A stretch of DNA of 11,400 nt from Deltaproteobacteria bacterium UBA5754 (GCA_002419025.1 DIFG01000060.1:6200-17599), one strand, 5' to 3'; shown: positions 1 through 7,967, counted from the first letter of the stretch. Program-made: numbers and translations. The notes: a model not told the origin generated them from the letters alone.

Positions 1-177
1 AATTTTCGACTTTTTACGAAACCATTAACCTTGCAATTTTTTTCAGAATAAGCTGAAGTCCGGGATGTTTGTGGATCGAGGCGCACGGAACAAACGCCTC
101 GGCCATCAGTTCACGGATTCAGGTATCAGGGTTGACCGAACCCGCATTTATCCTCTATTGTGCGGCAGAATTTTTTT

Positions 178-245
178 CTGATCCCTCTGAAAAAACCCGA
201 TTCTCGTGGCGTTGCTTCAATTTTCTATCCCATGCGGTGTATGCA
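178..245 (+). repeat. Dispersed repeat, left copy (A)
   Basis: This 68-base segment aligns with 11243-11312 in the same orientation with roughly ten differences and a few one- or two-base gaps. Shared blocks include CTGATCCC, CTGAAAAAA, CCGATTCT, GGCGTTGCTT, CCATGCG and a terminal GCA. It lies between genes and codes for nothing recognisable. In this copy the inner arm matching TTTTTCAG of copy B has decayed to TTTTCTAT. Two related non-coding copies about 11 kb apart imply a dispersed family in this genome; copies elsewhere cannot be seen from here. Confidence 0.8.
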
Positions 246-348
246 CCCCCATCCTTCCCCTCCCCCGCTGGGAGAAGAAGGATTAGAGGATTAAAGTGGT
301 AAAGGATTAAAAAACCTTTGCCACCCGCTGGGGGAGGGATGGGGGGGG
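246..348. repeat. GC-rich imperfect inverted repeat within the element
   Basis: A C-rich arm (246-272: CCCCCATCC, then CTCCCCC, then GCTGGG) faces a G-rich arm (about 324-348: CCGCTGGGGGAGGGATGGGG), with an A/T-rich 50-base centre. The left arm also folds on itself: CCTTCCCCTCCC (253-264) against GGGAGAAGAAGG (270-281), 10 of 12 paired with a 5-base loop. RNA from either strand would be strongly structured. It could act as a transcript-end or stability element, but there is no U-tract of the intrinsic-terminator type directly after either arm. Confidence 0.55.
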
Positions 349-361
349 AGCGGGATCAGTT

Positions 362-391
362 TTGAGGTTTTGCAGTGCGATCATGTATCAC
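362..391 (+). promoter_or_regulatory. Weak candidate sigma70-like promoter for the kinase-helicase unit
   Basis: TTGAGG (362-367) and TATCAC (386-391) are each 4 of 6 matches to the -35 and -10 consensus, with an 18-base spacer and TG directly before the -10. It lies about 55 bases ahead of the kinase start and just outside the repeat element. This is suggestive only. Confidence 0.25.
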
Positions 392-445
392 ATTGAGAGG
401 TTTTTGGGGGCTGTTGGCCGCCGTCCCTGATTTCGTTGGAGTTTC

Positions 446-1894
446 ATGAGCATCATCTGCCCAGCCTCTTCCCAGGAGTCGGGATCAGTCTTCGCGCGCG
501 TTCGAAAGAAGCGGGAAGACTACGAACACTACGGTTTCTCCGTCCTTCAGGACCGCGCTCTCCGAGCCTTTTTCGATCTTGCCCAGGAATACGAGACCAT
601 GGACAACTTCTACCGGGTCTGTGTCTATGTCCCGAAGGATTTTCTGGGATTCGACTCCTGTCTCTATCTCGTGGATTCGGAGACTCGCGAGCTCAGGATG
701 GCGTGTGACACCCTCTCGGGACTCTCCGTCTGCGGAAATCCGGCCCCCGAGGGTATCCATCTCTCAGGGGAGTCCTATGAGACAAAGGACTCCTTCATCG
801 CCCCGATTCGAGGGAATTTTCGCCTTTTTTCCCGCAAACCCTTAAACTATGCCGAGGATGTGATCGGCCTTTTCGAGGTCTTCCCTCTGTCTCGATTCGA
901 CGCGCGGGACCGCCTCTTTTTCGAAAAGTATGCTAATAGGATCGGATACAGCCTTCATTACAAGCTCATCGCCGAACAAGATCAGCGCCATCTCACCTTC
1001 ATCAACACCTTGGTTGCCGATATCGAACACAACGTCATAGCCCCCAACATCCGCTACCGGGTCTTTTTTCTTAAACTCCAGAAGATACTCGATCAGATCC
1101 GGGAGGTCTCCGGAACGTGGAGGGCAGTCATTGAGGCCCATCTGGATGCATGCGACCGGGCCCGGGATCTCATGCCCCTGAATGAGAGACTCAATGAGGC
1201 ACTCGACCGCCTTGCTAAGGAATATGAAAGGCTCGAAAAACACTATCAGAACACGAGCCTTTTTCTGGAAAGCCTCTTTCGCCGGGAGCATTTCACCAAG
1301 GGCGAACTCGTGCTCCAGCGCCGCATGTGCAATTTTCGGCGGAGGGTTATAGACCCGCAGCTCGACCGCTATCGGGAACGCCTCGAGCGCAAAGGGATCC
1401 GAATCGACGACCTCATGGGAGGGGTGCCGGATGAGGACATCCCGCTTTTCGTGGATATCGGGCTCATCTCGCAGGTGTATGCGAATTTTTTCTCGAACGC
1501 CGAAAAATACTGCCGCGAGGTCCAGAACGAACAGGGCGAATACGTGAAGTTCATGGCATACGGCCGGGAGGTCATCGCGGATTTTTTCGGGTCCGGACGC
1601 CCTGGAATCAAGTTCAACGTCTTCACCACAGGACCCCATATCCTCCCTGAGGACCGGGCACACCTCTTCGAGGAGGGTTTTAGAGGGGGAGATTCGGAAT
1701 CTGTGCCGGGAACGGGCCACGGTCTCCATTTCGTAAAAAAGGTGGTCGAGGTCCACGGAGGTGTGGTGGGGTACGAGCCGGTCTTTCTCGGGAACAATTT
1801 CTATTTTGTTCTCCCCCTTCTGGAGCATGTGGAGGGAGAAGGTCTTTCAATTGATCGCCCAGATACATACGAAGCGCCTCAGGGGGGCATTTAG
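446..1894 (+). CDS. Orphan sensor histidine kinase (GAF-like N-terminus, HATPase C-terminus)
   Basis: The 482-residue protein is probably cytosolic; no transmembrane segment or signal peptide is apparent. Residues about 40-175 look like a GAF-type sensory domain (inferred from pattern, not a firm match). A long helical, charged stretch (about 176-310) follows. It contains a likely H-box, ADIEHNVIAPN (191-201), with His195 as candidate phosphoacceptor. The ATPase domain shows an N-box (YANFFSNAEKY, Asn347 and Asn351), an F-box-like LFEEGFRG (407-414) and a G2 box (GTGHGL, 422-427). The usual DxGxG motif is altered to TTGPH (394-398), and His195 to Asn347 is about 150 residues, longer than usual. 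The ATG is preceded by GGAG at 438-441. No response regulator lies nearby. The helicase gene follows 20 bases after the stop, so the two are probably co-transcribed. Its signal and partner are unknown. Confidence 0.8.
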   Translation: MSIICPASSQESGSVFARVRKKREDYEHYGFSVLQDRALRAFFDLAQEYETMDNFYRVCVYVPKDFLGFDSCLYLVDSETRELRMACDTLSGLSVCGNPAPEGIHLSGESYETKDSFIAPIRGNFRLFSRKPLNYAEDVIGLFEVFPLSRFDARDRLFFEKYANRIGYSLHYKLIAEQDQRHLTFINTLVADIEHNVIAPNIRYRVFFLKLQKILDQIREVSGTWRAVIEAHLDACDRARDLMPLNERLNEALDRLAKEYERLEKHYQNTSLFLESLFRREHFTKGELVLQRRMCNFRRRVIDPQLDRYRERLERKGIRIDDLMGGVPDEDIPLFVDIGLISQVYANFFSNAEKYCREVQNEQGEYVKFMAYGREVIADFFGSGRPGIKFNVFTTGPHILPEDRAHLFEEGFRGGDSESVPGTGHGLHFVKKVVEVHGGVVGYEPVFLGNNFYFVLPLLEHVEGEGLSIDRPDTYEAPQGGI

Positions 1895-1914
1895 GAGGAG
1901 CGCCAATTTTTGAA

Positions 1915-4074
1915 ATGGTATCCCACAGGACATGCATGATGGGTCATGATGCCCTGAATCCTGAACAGCGCGAGGCCGTCGAGACACTGGACGGACCGGT
2001 TCTCGTCATTGCCGGTGCAGGTAGCGGCAAGACCAGGACCCTTGTCCATCGGGTTGCCAGGCTCGTGGAGGCCGGTGTCGAACCCCATCGCATTCTCCTG
2101 CTCACCTTTACGCGCAAGGCCGCTGGGAACATGCTCTCCCGTGCATCCGAACTCATGGGGCCGGCCTGCGAAAAGGTGGCGGGCGGGACCTTTCACGGAT
2201 TTGCCCACGGAATGCTCCGCCGTTACGCGGCCCTTGCGGGTTACCCGAGGGGATTCACCATCCTCGACCGGGCCGATGTCCAGGACGTGTTCCATCTTCT
2301 CGCCCGGAACCTCGGCCTCTCCGGGCCTGGCCGCCGATTTCCGTCCAAGTCGGCCCTCGCCTCCCTGGCGAGCAGGACGGCCAATACGGGTGGATCGCTC
2401 GATCTGGTAATCGAGAGGGAATATCCCCATCTCCTTCCGGATCTTTCGGATCTCTCGCGTCTCTTCCTTGCCTACCGGGAATACAAACGGGCCGGCGCCC
2501 TCTTCGACTACGACGATCTCCTTACTGCCTGGCGGGATATCCTCCGGGGACACGCCGAGGTCCGTGAGACCATGGGCAGGACCTTCAGCCACATCATGGT
2601 GGACGAATATCAGGACACCAACGCAATCCAGGCGGAGATCGTCCGTCTCATGGCAACCGGTCATGACAACGTAATGGTCGTCGGAGACGACGCCCAGTCC
2701 ATCTATTCCTTTCGTGGGGCAAACTACCGGAACATCCTGGACTTTCCGAAACAGTTTCCGGGGACACGCGTCATCAAGCTCGAACGGAACTACCGGAGCA
2801 CACAGCCGAATCTGGACTGCACGAACGCCATCATCGCTCGCGCCCGTGAGAGTTTTGCCAAGCGCCTCGTGGCCGAGCGTACGGGAGGGCGTCCTCCTGT
2901 GGTATATCCCGCCCGAGACGAGATCGACCAGGCCCGGTTCGTGGCCGATCGCATCGAGGAGTTCCTCGCCCAGGGGATCCCTCCCGCTGAAATCGCTGTC
3001 CTTTTCCGCATGGCCTTCCATTCCTTTCAGCTCGAGACGGAACTCAGACGCAAGGGCCTCGGTTTCGTGAAACGGGGCGGAATGCTCCTTGCCGAGGCCG
3101 CACATATCAAGGACCTTCTTGCCTTGCTTCGCATCCTTGTCAACCCTCTCGACCGGATCAGCGTCAATCGAGTCCTGTCCCTCCTCGAGGGGCTAGGGCC
3201 CAAGGGGGTGGAAAGGATCTACGCCGGGATGCTCACAGCTGAAGATCCCTTTGCTGCCCTTGCTTATGTAGAGTCCCGGGCCTCATGGGCAGGGGATGTG
3301 CGGGCCCTTGGCGGCCTCCTCATGGAGCTGAAAGGCTCGGGGCTTACGGATCTCGCAGGGGTCCTCGGGCGTCTCGAGGCCTGGTATGGACCCCATCTCG
3401 AGCGTATCCACGTGGACGACCATCCGAAAAGGACCCAGGAGCTTGCCTATCTCAGGGAAATGGCCCTCCGCTACGACGACCCGTCCGCCTTTCTTGCAGA
3501 TTTTTCCCTCGATCCGCCGGACGGGGTCGAGGAAACGAAGGAGGGGCGGATCGTCCTTTCCACCATGCACTCGGCAAAGGGCCTGGAATGGGACGTGGTT
3601 TTTGTCATCTCTCTTGCCGAAGGACGTTTCCCTGCCCCACGATCGGTCCATAGCCCGACCGAGCTCGAGGAGGAACGGCGCCTTTTTTATGTCGCCTCCA
3701 CGCGCGCCCGGGATCACCTCTTTTATTGTTACCCTACAGTCATCTCGGTCTCCGGTTCAGGGATTCTCCCGTCCGCGCCCTCCAGGTTTCTCTCCGAGAT
3801 ACCGGGCCCGTTTCTCGTCCATTGGAAGGAAAAACAGCCTGCTGTATCCCGTGGCGAGCGTGTCGCAAAAATCTCCGCCCAAGCGAGGCAGGCCCAGAAG
3901 GCCGGGGATCACACCACTTCCCAGGGTTTTTCTGTGGGACAGCGGGTGAGGCATCCCATCTTCGGCCCCGGACGGGTGAGCGCGGTCATGGGGCCTGAAA
4001 AGGTCCGCATAGCCTTTGATACGGCAGGTGAAAAGGTCCTGAACACCACGGTCGCGAGGCTTTCAGTTTTGTGA
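1915..4074 (+). CDS. uvrD: UvrD/Rep/PcrA-type superfamily 1A DNA helicase
   Basis: The 719-residue protein is an ATP-driven 3'-5' DNA-unwinding enzyme of the kind used in excision repair, mismatch repair and replication restart. All superfamily 1A motifs are visible: Q-motif LNPEQREAV (14-22), Walker A AGAGSGKT (33-40), Ia LLTFTRKAA (62-70), II VDEYQDTN (229-236), III GDDAQSIYSFRGA (257-269), IV ERNYRS (290-295), V STMHSAKGLEWD (549-560) and VI EERRLFYVASTRAR (586-599). A Tudor-like tail, GQRVRHPIFGPGRVSAV (665-681), resembles the end of PcrA/UvrD. The start is uncertain: GGAGGAG (1894-1900) is 14 bases before this ATG, while ATGs at 1936 and 1939 follow AGGA (1927-1930) more closely and would still precede the Q-motif. 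It lies 20 bases after the kinase stop and overlaps the end of the convergent peptidase gene by 12 bases. UvrD, PcrA and Rep cannot be separated by motif alone. Confidence 0.93.
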   Translation: MVSHRTCMMGHDALNPEQREAVETLDGPVLVIAGAGSGKTRTLVHRVARLVEAGVEPHRILLLTFTRKAAGNMLSRASELMGPACEKVAGGTFHGFAHGMLRRYAALAGYPRGFTILDRADVQDVFHLLARNLGLSGPGRRFPSKSALASLASRTANTGGSLDLVIEREYPHLLPDLSDLSRLFLAYREYKRAGALFDYDDLLTAWRDILRGHAEVRETMGRTFSHIMVDEYQDTNAIQAEIVRLMATGHDNVMVVGDDAQSIYSFRGANYRNILDFPKQFPGTRVIKLERNYRSTQPNLDCTNAIIARARESFAKRLVAERTGGRPPVVYPARDEIDQARFVADRIEEFLAQGIPPAEIAVLFRMAFHSFQLETELRRKGLGFVKRGGMLLAEAAHIKDLLALLRILVNPLDRISVNRVLSLLEGLGPKGVERIYAGMLTAEDPFAALAYVESRASWAGDVRALGGLLMELKGSGLTDLAGVLGRLEAWYGPHLERIHVDDHPKRTQELAYLREMALRYDDPSAFLADFSLDPPDGVEETKEGRIVLSTMHSAKGLEWDVVFVISLAEGRFPAPRSVHSPTELEEERRLFYVASTRARDHLFYCYPTVISVSGSGILPSAPSRFLSEIPGPFLVHWKEKQPAVSRGERVAKISAQARQAQKAGDHTTSQGFSVGQRVRHPIFGPGRVSAVMGPEKVRIAFDTAGEKVLNTTVARLSVL

Positions 4075-5247
4075 GGTAGGTTGTTGCCCTTCCTTTTGAT
4101 TTCGAGCCCATTCCTCCATGATCGCCATTACCCTTCGAGTGGTGAGTTCCATGTCGTCGAGCAGGATGAATTCCTCGGTGCTGTGGACCTTCTGCATCCC
4201 TATGCCGAGTATCGCGGTGGTGAGCCCCTTTCCGTGGAGGATGTTCGCGTCGCTTCCGCCCCCTGTCTTTTGGAGCTTGAGCGGCGATCCTATCCGCTCG
4301 GACGCCCTTAGGGCGCAGGCAATGATGGGGTGGTCGTCCGGGACGCAGAGGGCGGGGTAGTCGTCTCTCACATCCGTCTGGACAAGAGGGAGGGATGCCT
4401 TTGTTTCTTCCCTGAAGCGTCCCGCCTCCCGGTGGAAGGCCCCGAGGATCGCGTCCTGTACCTTCCGGAGCCGCGCCGGGTCATGGCTTCTGACCTCGCC
4501 TTCGAGGACGCACTCAGAGGGCACGATGTTCGTCGCCGTTCCTCCCCGAATGATCCCGATGTTGGCAGTGGTATCCGGATCTATCTGCCCGAGGGAGATC
4601 CCCGCCATGGCCTTGGCCGCGATCTGGATGGCGTGGATCCCGAGTTCCGGGCTGATGCCGGCGTGGGCCGCCTTGCCCACCACCTTGAGGGTGAAACGGA
4701 TGGCCTGGGGGGCCCGAGTAATCAGGACATTGGGGTCCGTGGAGTCAAGGGCGAAACCTTCCCGGGCTGAAAGCAGGGCCGGATCCAGGGCCTTTGCCCC
4801 GAGGAGGCCGATTTCTTCGCAGACCGTGAAGAGGAATTCGACAGGGCCGTGGGGGATTCCGGTGTCCCGGAGGATCCGGGCGGCCTCGATCAAGATGGCA
4901 ATGGCGGCCTTGTCGTCGGCGCCGAGGATCGTGGATCCGTCCGAGGAGAATCGTCCGTTTTGAAGGACCGGTCGCACACCCCTTCCCGGTTCCACGGTAT
5001 CCAGGTGGGCGTTGAAAAATAGGGGGCGGACAGGGATGGAACCCGGAATACGGACCACGAGGTTTCCCGTTTCCGAGCCCGTAAGGGGTCTGCTCTCGTC
5101 CGTTTTCGTCTCCGCGCCGAGTTCTTCTGCAAATATTTCGCAGACTCTGCATGCGATCGATCCCTCTTCACGGGAGACGCTGTCGATCCTGACGAGTTCG
5201 AGGAAGGTCTGTGCAAGGCGATCTCGGTTGACTGTGAGGGGTGTCAT
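4063..5247 (-). CDS. M20 family zinc metallopeptidase, PepT-like
   Basis: The protein is 394 residues from this start. It is a probable cytoplasmic two-zinc aminopeptidase or di/tripeptidase of the peptidase T-like M20 group. Metal and catalytic residues are in place: His81 and Asp83 in NAHLDTV, Asp111 in GADDKAA, Glu144-Glu145 in CEEIG, Asp168 in ALDSTD and His355 in KVHSTEE; GKAAHAG (191-197) is the dimerisation-domain signature. I chose the ATG at 5247 because AAAGGAG (complement of 5253-5259) sits 5 bases upstream. An in-frame ATG at 5265 would add six residues but overlaps the preceding gene and leaves the ribosome site inside the coding region. It follows the nucleotidyltransferase fusion by 10 bases, so translation of the two is probably coupled. 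Its 3' end overlaps the helicase stop by 12 bases. The exact substrate cannot be read from sequence. Confidence 0.9.
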   Translation of the reverse strand: MTPLTVNRDRLAQTFLELVRIDSVSREEGSIACRVCEIFAEELGAETKTDESRPLTGSETGNLVVRIPGSIPVRPLFFNAHLDTVEPGRGVRPVLQNGRFSSDGSTILGADDKAAIAILIEAARILRDTGIPHGPVEFLFTVCEEIGLLGAKALDPALLSAREGFALDSTDPNVLITRAPQAIRFTLKVVGKAAHAGISPELGIHAIQIAAKAMAGISLGQIDPDTTANIGIIRGGTATNIVPSECVLEGEVRSHDPARLRKVQDAILGAFHREAGRFREETKASLPLVQTDVRDDYPALCVPDDHPIIACALRASERIGSPLKLQKTGGGSDANILHGKGLTTAILGIGMQKVHSTEEFILLDDMELTTRRVMAIMEEWARNQKEGQQPTSQN

Positions 5248-5257
5248 GGAGACTCCT

Positions 5258-7933
5258 TTATTCACTCATTACAGCCCTTGATCCTTGCCCGAACTCACGC
5301 ATGACGAGGGCGATCTCCCCTTCACGGGAATCGACCTCGCCGTCGAGACGCGCGCAAAGGAGCCTATCCAGGATCTTCCGGTAGAGGGGGCCGGGCCTGA
5401 ACCCCATTTCTCTCAGGTCGTCACCGGTGAGTACTGGGCGTGTTTCCGCCAGTTCCGTGACAAAGCGCGAGAGGGAACGGCGTACCTCTTCGTGTCTCGT
5501 TCGGGCGAGCAGGTGGAGGATGAGCTCTATTTTGAGGGGGGAGAGTACCTTATGAATTTCGCTTGCCTGTGGATTTTCCCTCTCCGACAGATATTCCTCG
5601 GCCTTGCCGGCGAGGAAAAGGCCGTGGGTGAGGAGCCTTTTTGTCTCCCCTTCAAGATCAAGGCGTTCGACAGTGGCGGCCAGATCCTCGTGACGCAGGC
5701 TGGAGAGGATGGCCAGGAGGTAGATGAGCCAGCGCCTGGGCCTTGATTTGGTAAAAAGTAGGTCGTGCCAGGCAAGTACGTCGTAGGTCCGCGAGAGGAT
5801 GTGGGATACGGTCGGCGTAAGGGAAAGATTGGGGTGGATGATGGGAAGGAGATCGAGTTCGGCGCACCGGATGATGGCGGGTCTTGGATCCGGTTCATCA
5901 AGGATGAGTTTGAGCTCGGTAAAGAGGCGTCTGCCGGACAGGCGCGCAAATATGTCAAGGGCGAGGGCGTTTTTTATGAGCCTCAGGGTGTGTTTGCCAA
6001 TGGTGAAGCCGTATCTTTGCTCGAATCGAATGGCGCGGAAGACCCGGGTCGGGTCTTCGACAAAACTCAGGCTGTGGAGGACCCTTATCACCTTGTCCTT
6101 CAGGTCACGCTGCCCCCCGAAGAAGTCGATCAGCCGACCGAATTCAGGCGGATTGAGTTTTATGGCCAGGGTGTTGATGGTGAAGTCCCGGCGGTAGAGG
6201 TCGAGCTTGATGGAGGAGAGAGCGACTGTGGGCATGGCCGCCGGGTATTCGTAGTACTCCCACCGGGCTGTGGCCACATCTATCTTGAATCCGTCGGGAA
6301 GTATCACAACCGCGGTTCCGAATGTCTTGTGCGCCCTGATCCTCCCCCCGAGGCGTTTGGCATATGAACGGGCGAAGTCGATTCCATCCCCCTCGACGAC
6401 CAGATCCAGGTCCATGTTGGGGACGCGTAAAAGGAGGTCACGGACGAATCCTCCGACCACATAAACCATGACGCCTTTCTCCTCCGCCGTTTCCCCGGCC
6501 GTCACAAGAAGACTGGAAAGCCTTTTGTCCAGCCTTTCTCGAAGGAACCGGGCCAGGTTTCGGCCCTGGTTCGGCTCATCGAGGAGGGGTTCGGGTTGCC
6601 GTCCCGGATCGCCACTCAGGATCTGGAGGAGATCGGTCCTTGTCACGACACCGGTGATCCGTCCGTCCTGGATGACCGGGAGGAATCGTTGGCGGTGACC
6701 TACGATGATGTCCTGTACAGATCGGAGGGTGTCCTCGGGACGCACGGTCAGGAATTCGGTGGTCATGTAATCCCGGACCGGGGACGAATCGAGTCCATGA
6801 TAAAGGGCCTTTTCTATAGTGCGGCGGGAGATCATGCCGAGGACCTTGCCGTCTTCGACGATGGGAAGGACGGTGATCCCGAGGCGGGATAGGTGATCGT
6901 GGGCCTCGGAGATACTGGTTTCGGGTTTGATGGAAAGGACGGGTGATGACATGATGTCGCGCACCCGGGGTTCGTGTCCGAGTTGTCGGGACAACTCCGC
7001 GATAAGGCGTTCTTCGGCCTCGAGAAGGGTGATCCCCTTGATGGTTGCTGATGCAGCCGAGGCATGTCCTCCACCGCCAAGCCCATGGAGGATTCGGCCC
7101 ACATCCACGGTGGGGATCCGGCTCCGCCCGACGATCACGATCTGATCCGCCATCAGGGCGATGACGAAGACAGAGTCCAGGCTTCGCATGTCCATGATTT
7201 CGTGGGCAAGAAGGGCGAAGTCCTCTATGTAGTCCGGCCGTGAGGTCTTGGCAATGACGATGGGCACGCCGCCGAAGTGGTGCACCCGTGCGGCATGGAG
7301 GAGATCGTCCAGGATCTCCACGTGCTCCGGAGTGAGCTGGCGGAAGAGGTAATCGTGGACGGCCTTGAGGTCAGCCCCGTGTTTCAGGAGCCAGGCCACG
7401 GCCTGGAGATCCTCCGGCGTGGTGCTCGGGAAGGTGAATGATCCCGTATCCTCGTAGATCCCGAGCGCGAGGAGCGTGGCCTCGGCCGGGGTGACGGAGA
7501 TTCCCTTCTCCTGGAGGAGTTGCACCATCATGGTGGTATTCGCACCCACGGGGCGGGAAAAGACCGTCTTCGACGGTATATCCCCTACGGAAGTAGTGTG
7601 GTGGTCATATAATGTGATCTCCACGCCTGGCAGGTCGAGGAGGAAGGCGAGCGGCCCGAGACGGTCCCTTTGGTTGGTGTCCACGATGATGAGGCGTCGA
7701 ACGGCACTTGCATCCAGTCTTTTCATCCGGATAAGCGGAAGATCGGGGCGGGGGCCGGCGAATTTGCCCTCGAAAAAGTCCCGAACGGCCTTTTCTTGGG
7801 AGCCGGGAAGGACGATTAGAGAGTCTTTGTAAAGGAGACTTGCAGCGAGGGCCGATGCGACAGCATCGAAATCCGCGTTCAGATGGGTTGTGATGACCGT
7901 GTCGGGGGAGGATCTTGTTGGCTGGCCGATCAC
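5258..7933 (-). CDS. DHH/DHHA1-CBS-CBS-tRNA nucleotidyltransferase fusion (CCA- or A-adding enzyme)
   Basis: The 891-residue fusion has three parts. Residues 1-315 form a DHH phosphoesterase with its metal ligands: HLNADFDA (17-24), IVDTN (83-87), DHH (110-112), YEDTGSF (160-166) and the DHHA1 loop GLGGGGH (284-290). Two CBS domains follow (about 322-380 and 385-440) and may bind an adenine nucleotide. Residues about 455-891 are a class II tRNA nucleotidyltransferase: GGFVRD (494-499), DLDLVV with Asp508 and Asp510 as metal ligands, KIDVATAR (550-557), RRDFTIN (581-587) and EDPTRVFRAIRF (626-637). This part adds or repairs the 3' CCA of tRNA; some relatives add only the final A, and motifs alone do not decide which. 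The start is GTG (7931-7933) with no clear ribosome site, but motif I at residue 17 rules out a much later start. It lies 70 bases after the stress protein and 10 bases before the peptidase. Confidence 0.93.
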   Translation of the reverse strand: MIGQPTRSSPDTVITTHLNADFDAVASALAASLLYKDSLIVLPGSQEKAVRDFFEGKFAGPRPDLPLIRMKRLDASAVRRLIIVDTNQRDRLGPLAFLLDLPGVEITLYDHHTTSVGDIPSKTVFSRPVGANTTMMVQLLQEKGISVTPAEATLLALGIYEDTGSFTFPSTTPEDLQAVAWLLKHGADLKAVHDYLFRQLTPEHVEILDDLLHAARVHHFGGVPIVIAKTSRPDYIEDFALLAHEIMDMRSLDSVFVIALMADQIVIVGRSRIPTVDVGRILHGLGGGGHASAASATIKGITLLEAEERLIAELSRQLGHEPRVRDIMSSPVLSIKPETSISEAHDHLSRLGITVLPIVEDGKVLGMISRRTIEKALYHGLDSSPVRDYMTTEFLTVRPEDTLRSVQDIIVGHRQRFLPVIQDGRITGVVTRTDLLQILSGDPGRQPEPLLDEPNQGRNLARFLRERLDKRLSSLLVTAGETAEEKGVMVYVVGGFVRDLLLRVPNMDLDLVVEGDGIDFARSYAKRLGGRIRAHKTFGTAVVILPDGFKIDVATARWEYYEYPAAMPTVALSSIKLDLYRRDFTINTLAIKLNPPEFGRLIDFFGGQRDLKDKVIRVLHSLSFVEDPTRVFRAIRFEQRYGFTIGKHTLRLIKNALALDIFARLSGRRLFTELKLILDEPDPRPAIIRCAELDLLPIIHPNLSLTPTVSHILSRTYDVLAWHDLLFTKSRPRRWLIYLLAILSSLRHEDLAATVERLDLEGETKRLLTHGLFLAGKAEEYLSERENPQASEIHKVLSPLKIELILHLLARTRHEEVRRSLSRFVTELAETRPVLTGDDLREMGFRPGPLYRKILDRLLCARLDGEVDSREGEIALVMREFGQGSRAVMSE

Positions 7934-7967
7934 GGCTGGGGATGAGAAAGGTGAATTATTCGAGGAT

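Larger units (their letters stand above)
178..359. mobile_element. Candidate MITE-like element with 11-bp inverted ends
   Basis: The left end reads CTGATCCCTCT (178-188). The right end, AGCGGGATCAG (349-359), is its reverse complement at 10 of 11 positions. The reverse complement of that right end (CTGATCCCGCT) matches the first 11 bases of repeat copy B (11243-11253) exactly, so the end sequence is conserved independently. The interior holds a second, GC-rich inverted pair (about 246-272 against 324-348). There is no transposase and I see no clear target-site duplication. A non-autonomous element or palindromic repeat unit is the best reading; chance pairing of a short end cannot be excluded. 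Confidence 0.45.
1..445. other. Repeat-rich intergenic region upstream of the kinase gene
   Basis: I see no credible gene here; the reading frames present have no recognisable protein features. The stretch is AT-rich at its left edge, where TTCAG (42-46) and CTGAA (53-57) form a small inverted repeat. A 7-bp perfect hairpin follows (CGAGGCG 77-83 with CGCCTCG 95-101). From 178 to 359 lies the repeat element described separately. The last 85 bases (361-445) are the probable leader and promoter zone of the kinase gene. The octamer GACTTTTT occurs near both window edges (8-15 and 11374-11381), which may mean both margins belong to the same class of dispersed intergenic repeat; that last point is inference. 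Confidence 0.6.

Noticed and set aside
69..302. Plus-strand frame of 77 codons in the left intergenic region
   Set aside because: It runs through the dispersed repeat and its composition reflects the repeat; there is no ribosome site or family match.
842..1828. Long minus-strand reading frame (328 codons) opposite the kinase gene
   Set aside because: It is the antisense shadow of a well-supported gene with kinase motifs; high GC in third positions opens the opposite frame. No family features are visible in it.
1891..3105. Minus-strand reading frame of 404 codons opposite the helicase gene
   Set aside because: It is antisense to the most conserved helicase motifs and has no recognisable domain; GC-driven shadow.
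4063..5265. Longer start for the peptidase at 5265
   Set aside because: It lies inside the end of the preceding gene, has no ribosome site of its own, and a strong AAAGGAG serves the ATG at 5247.
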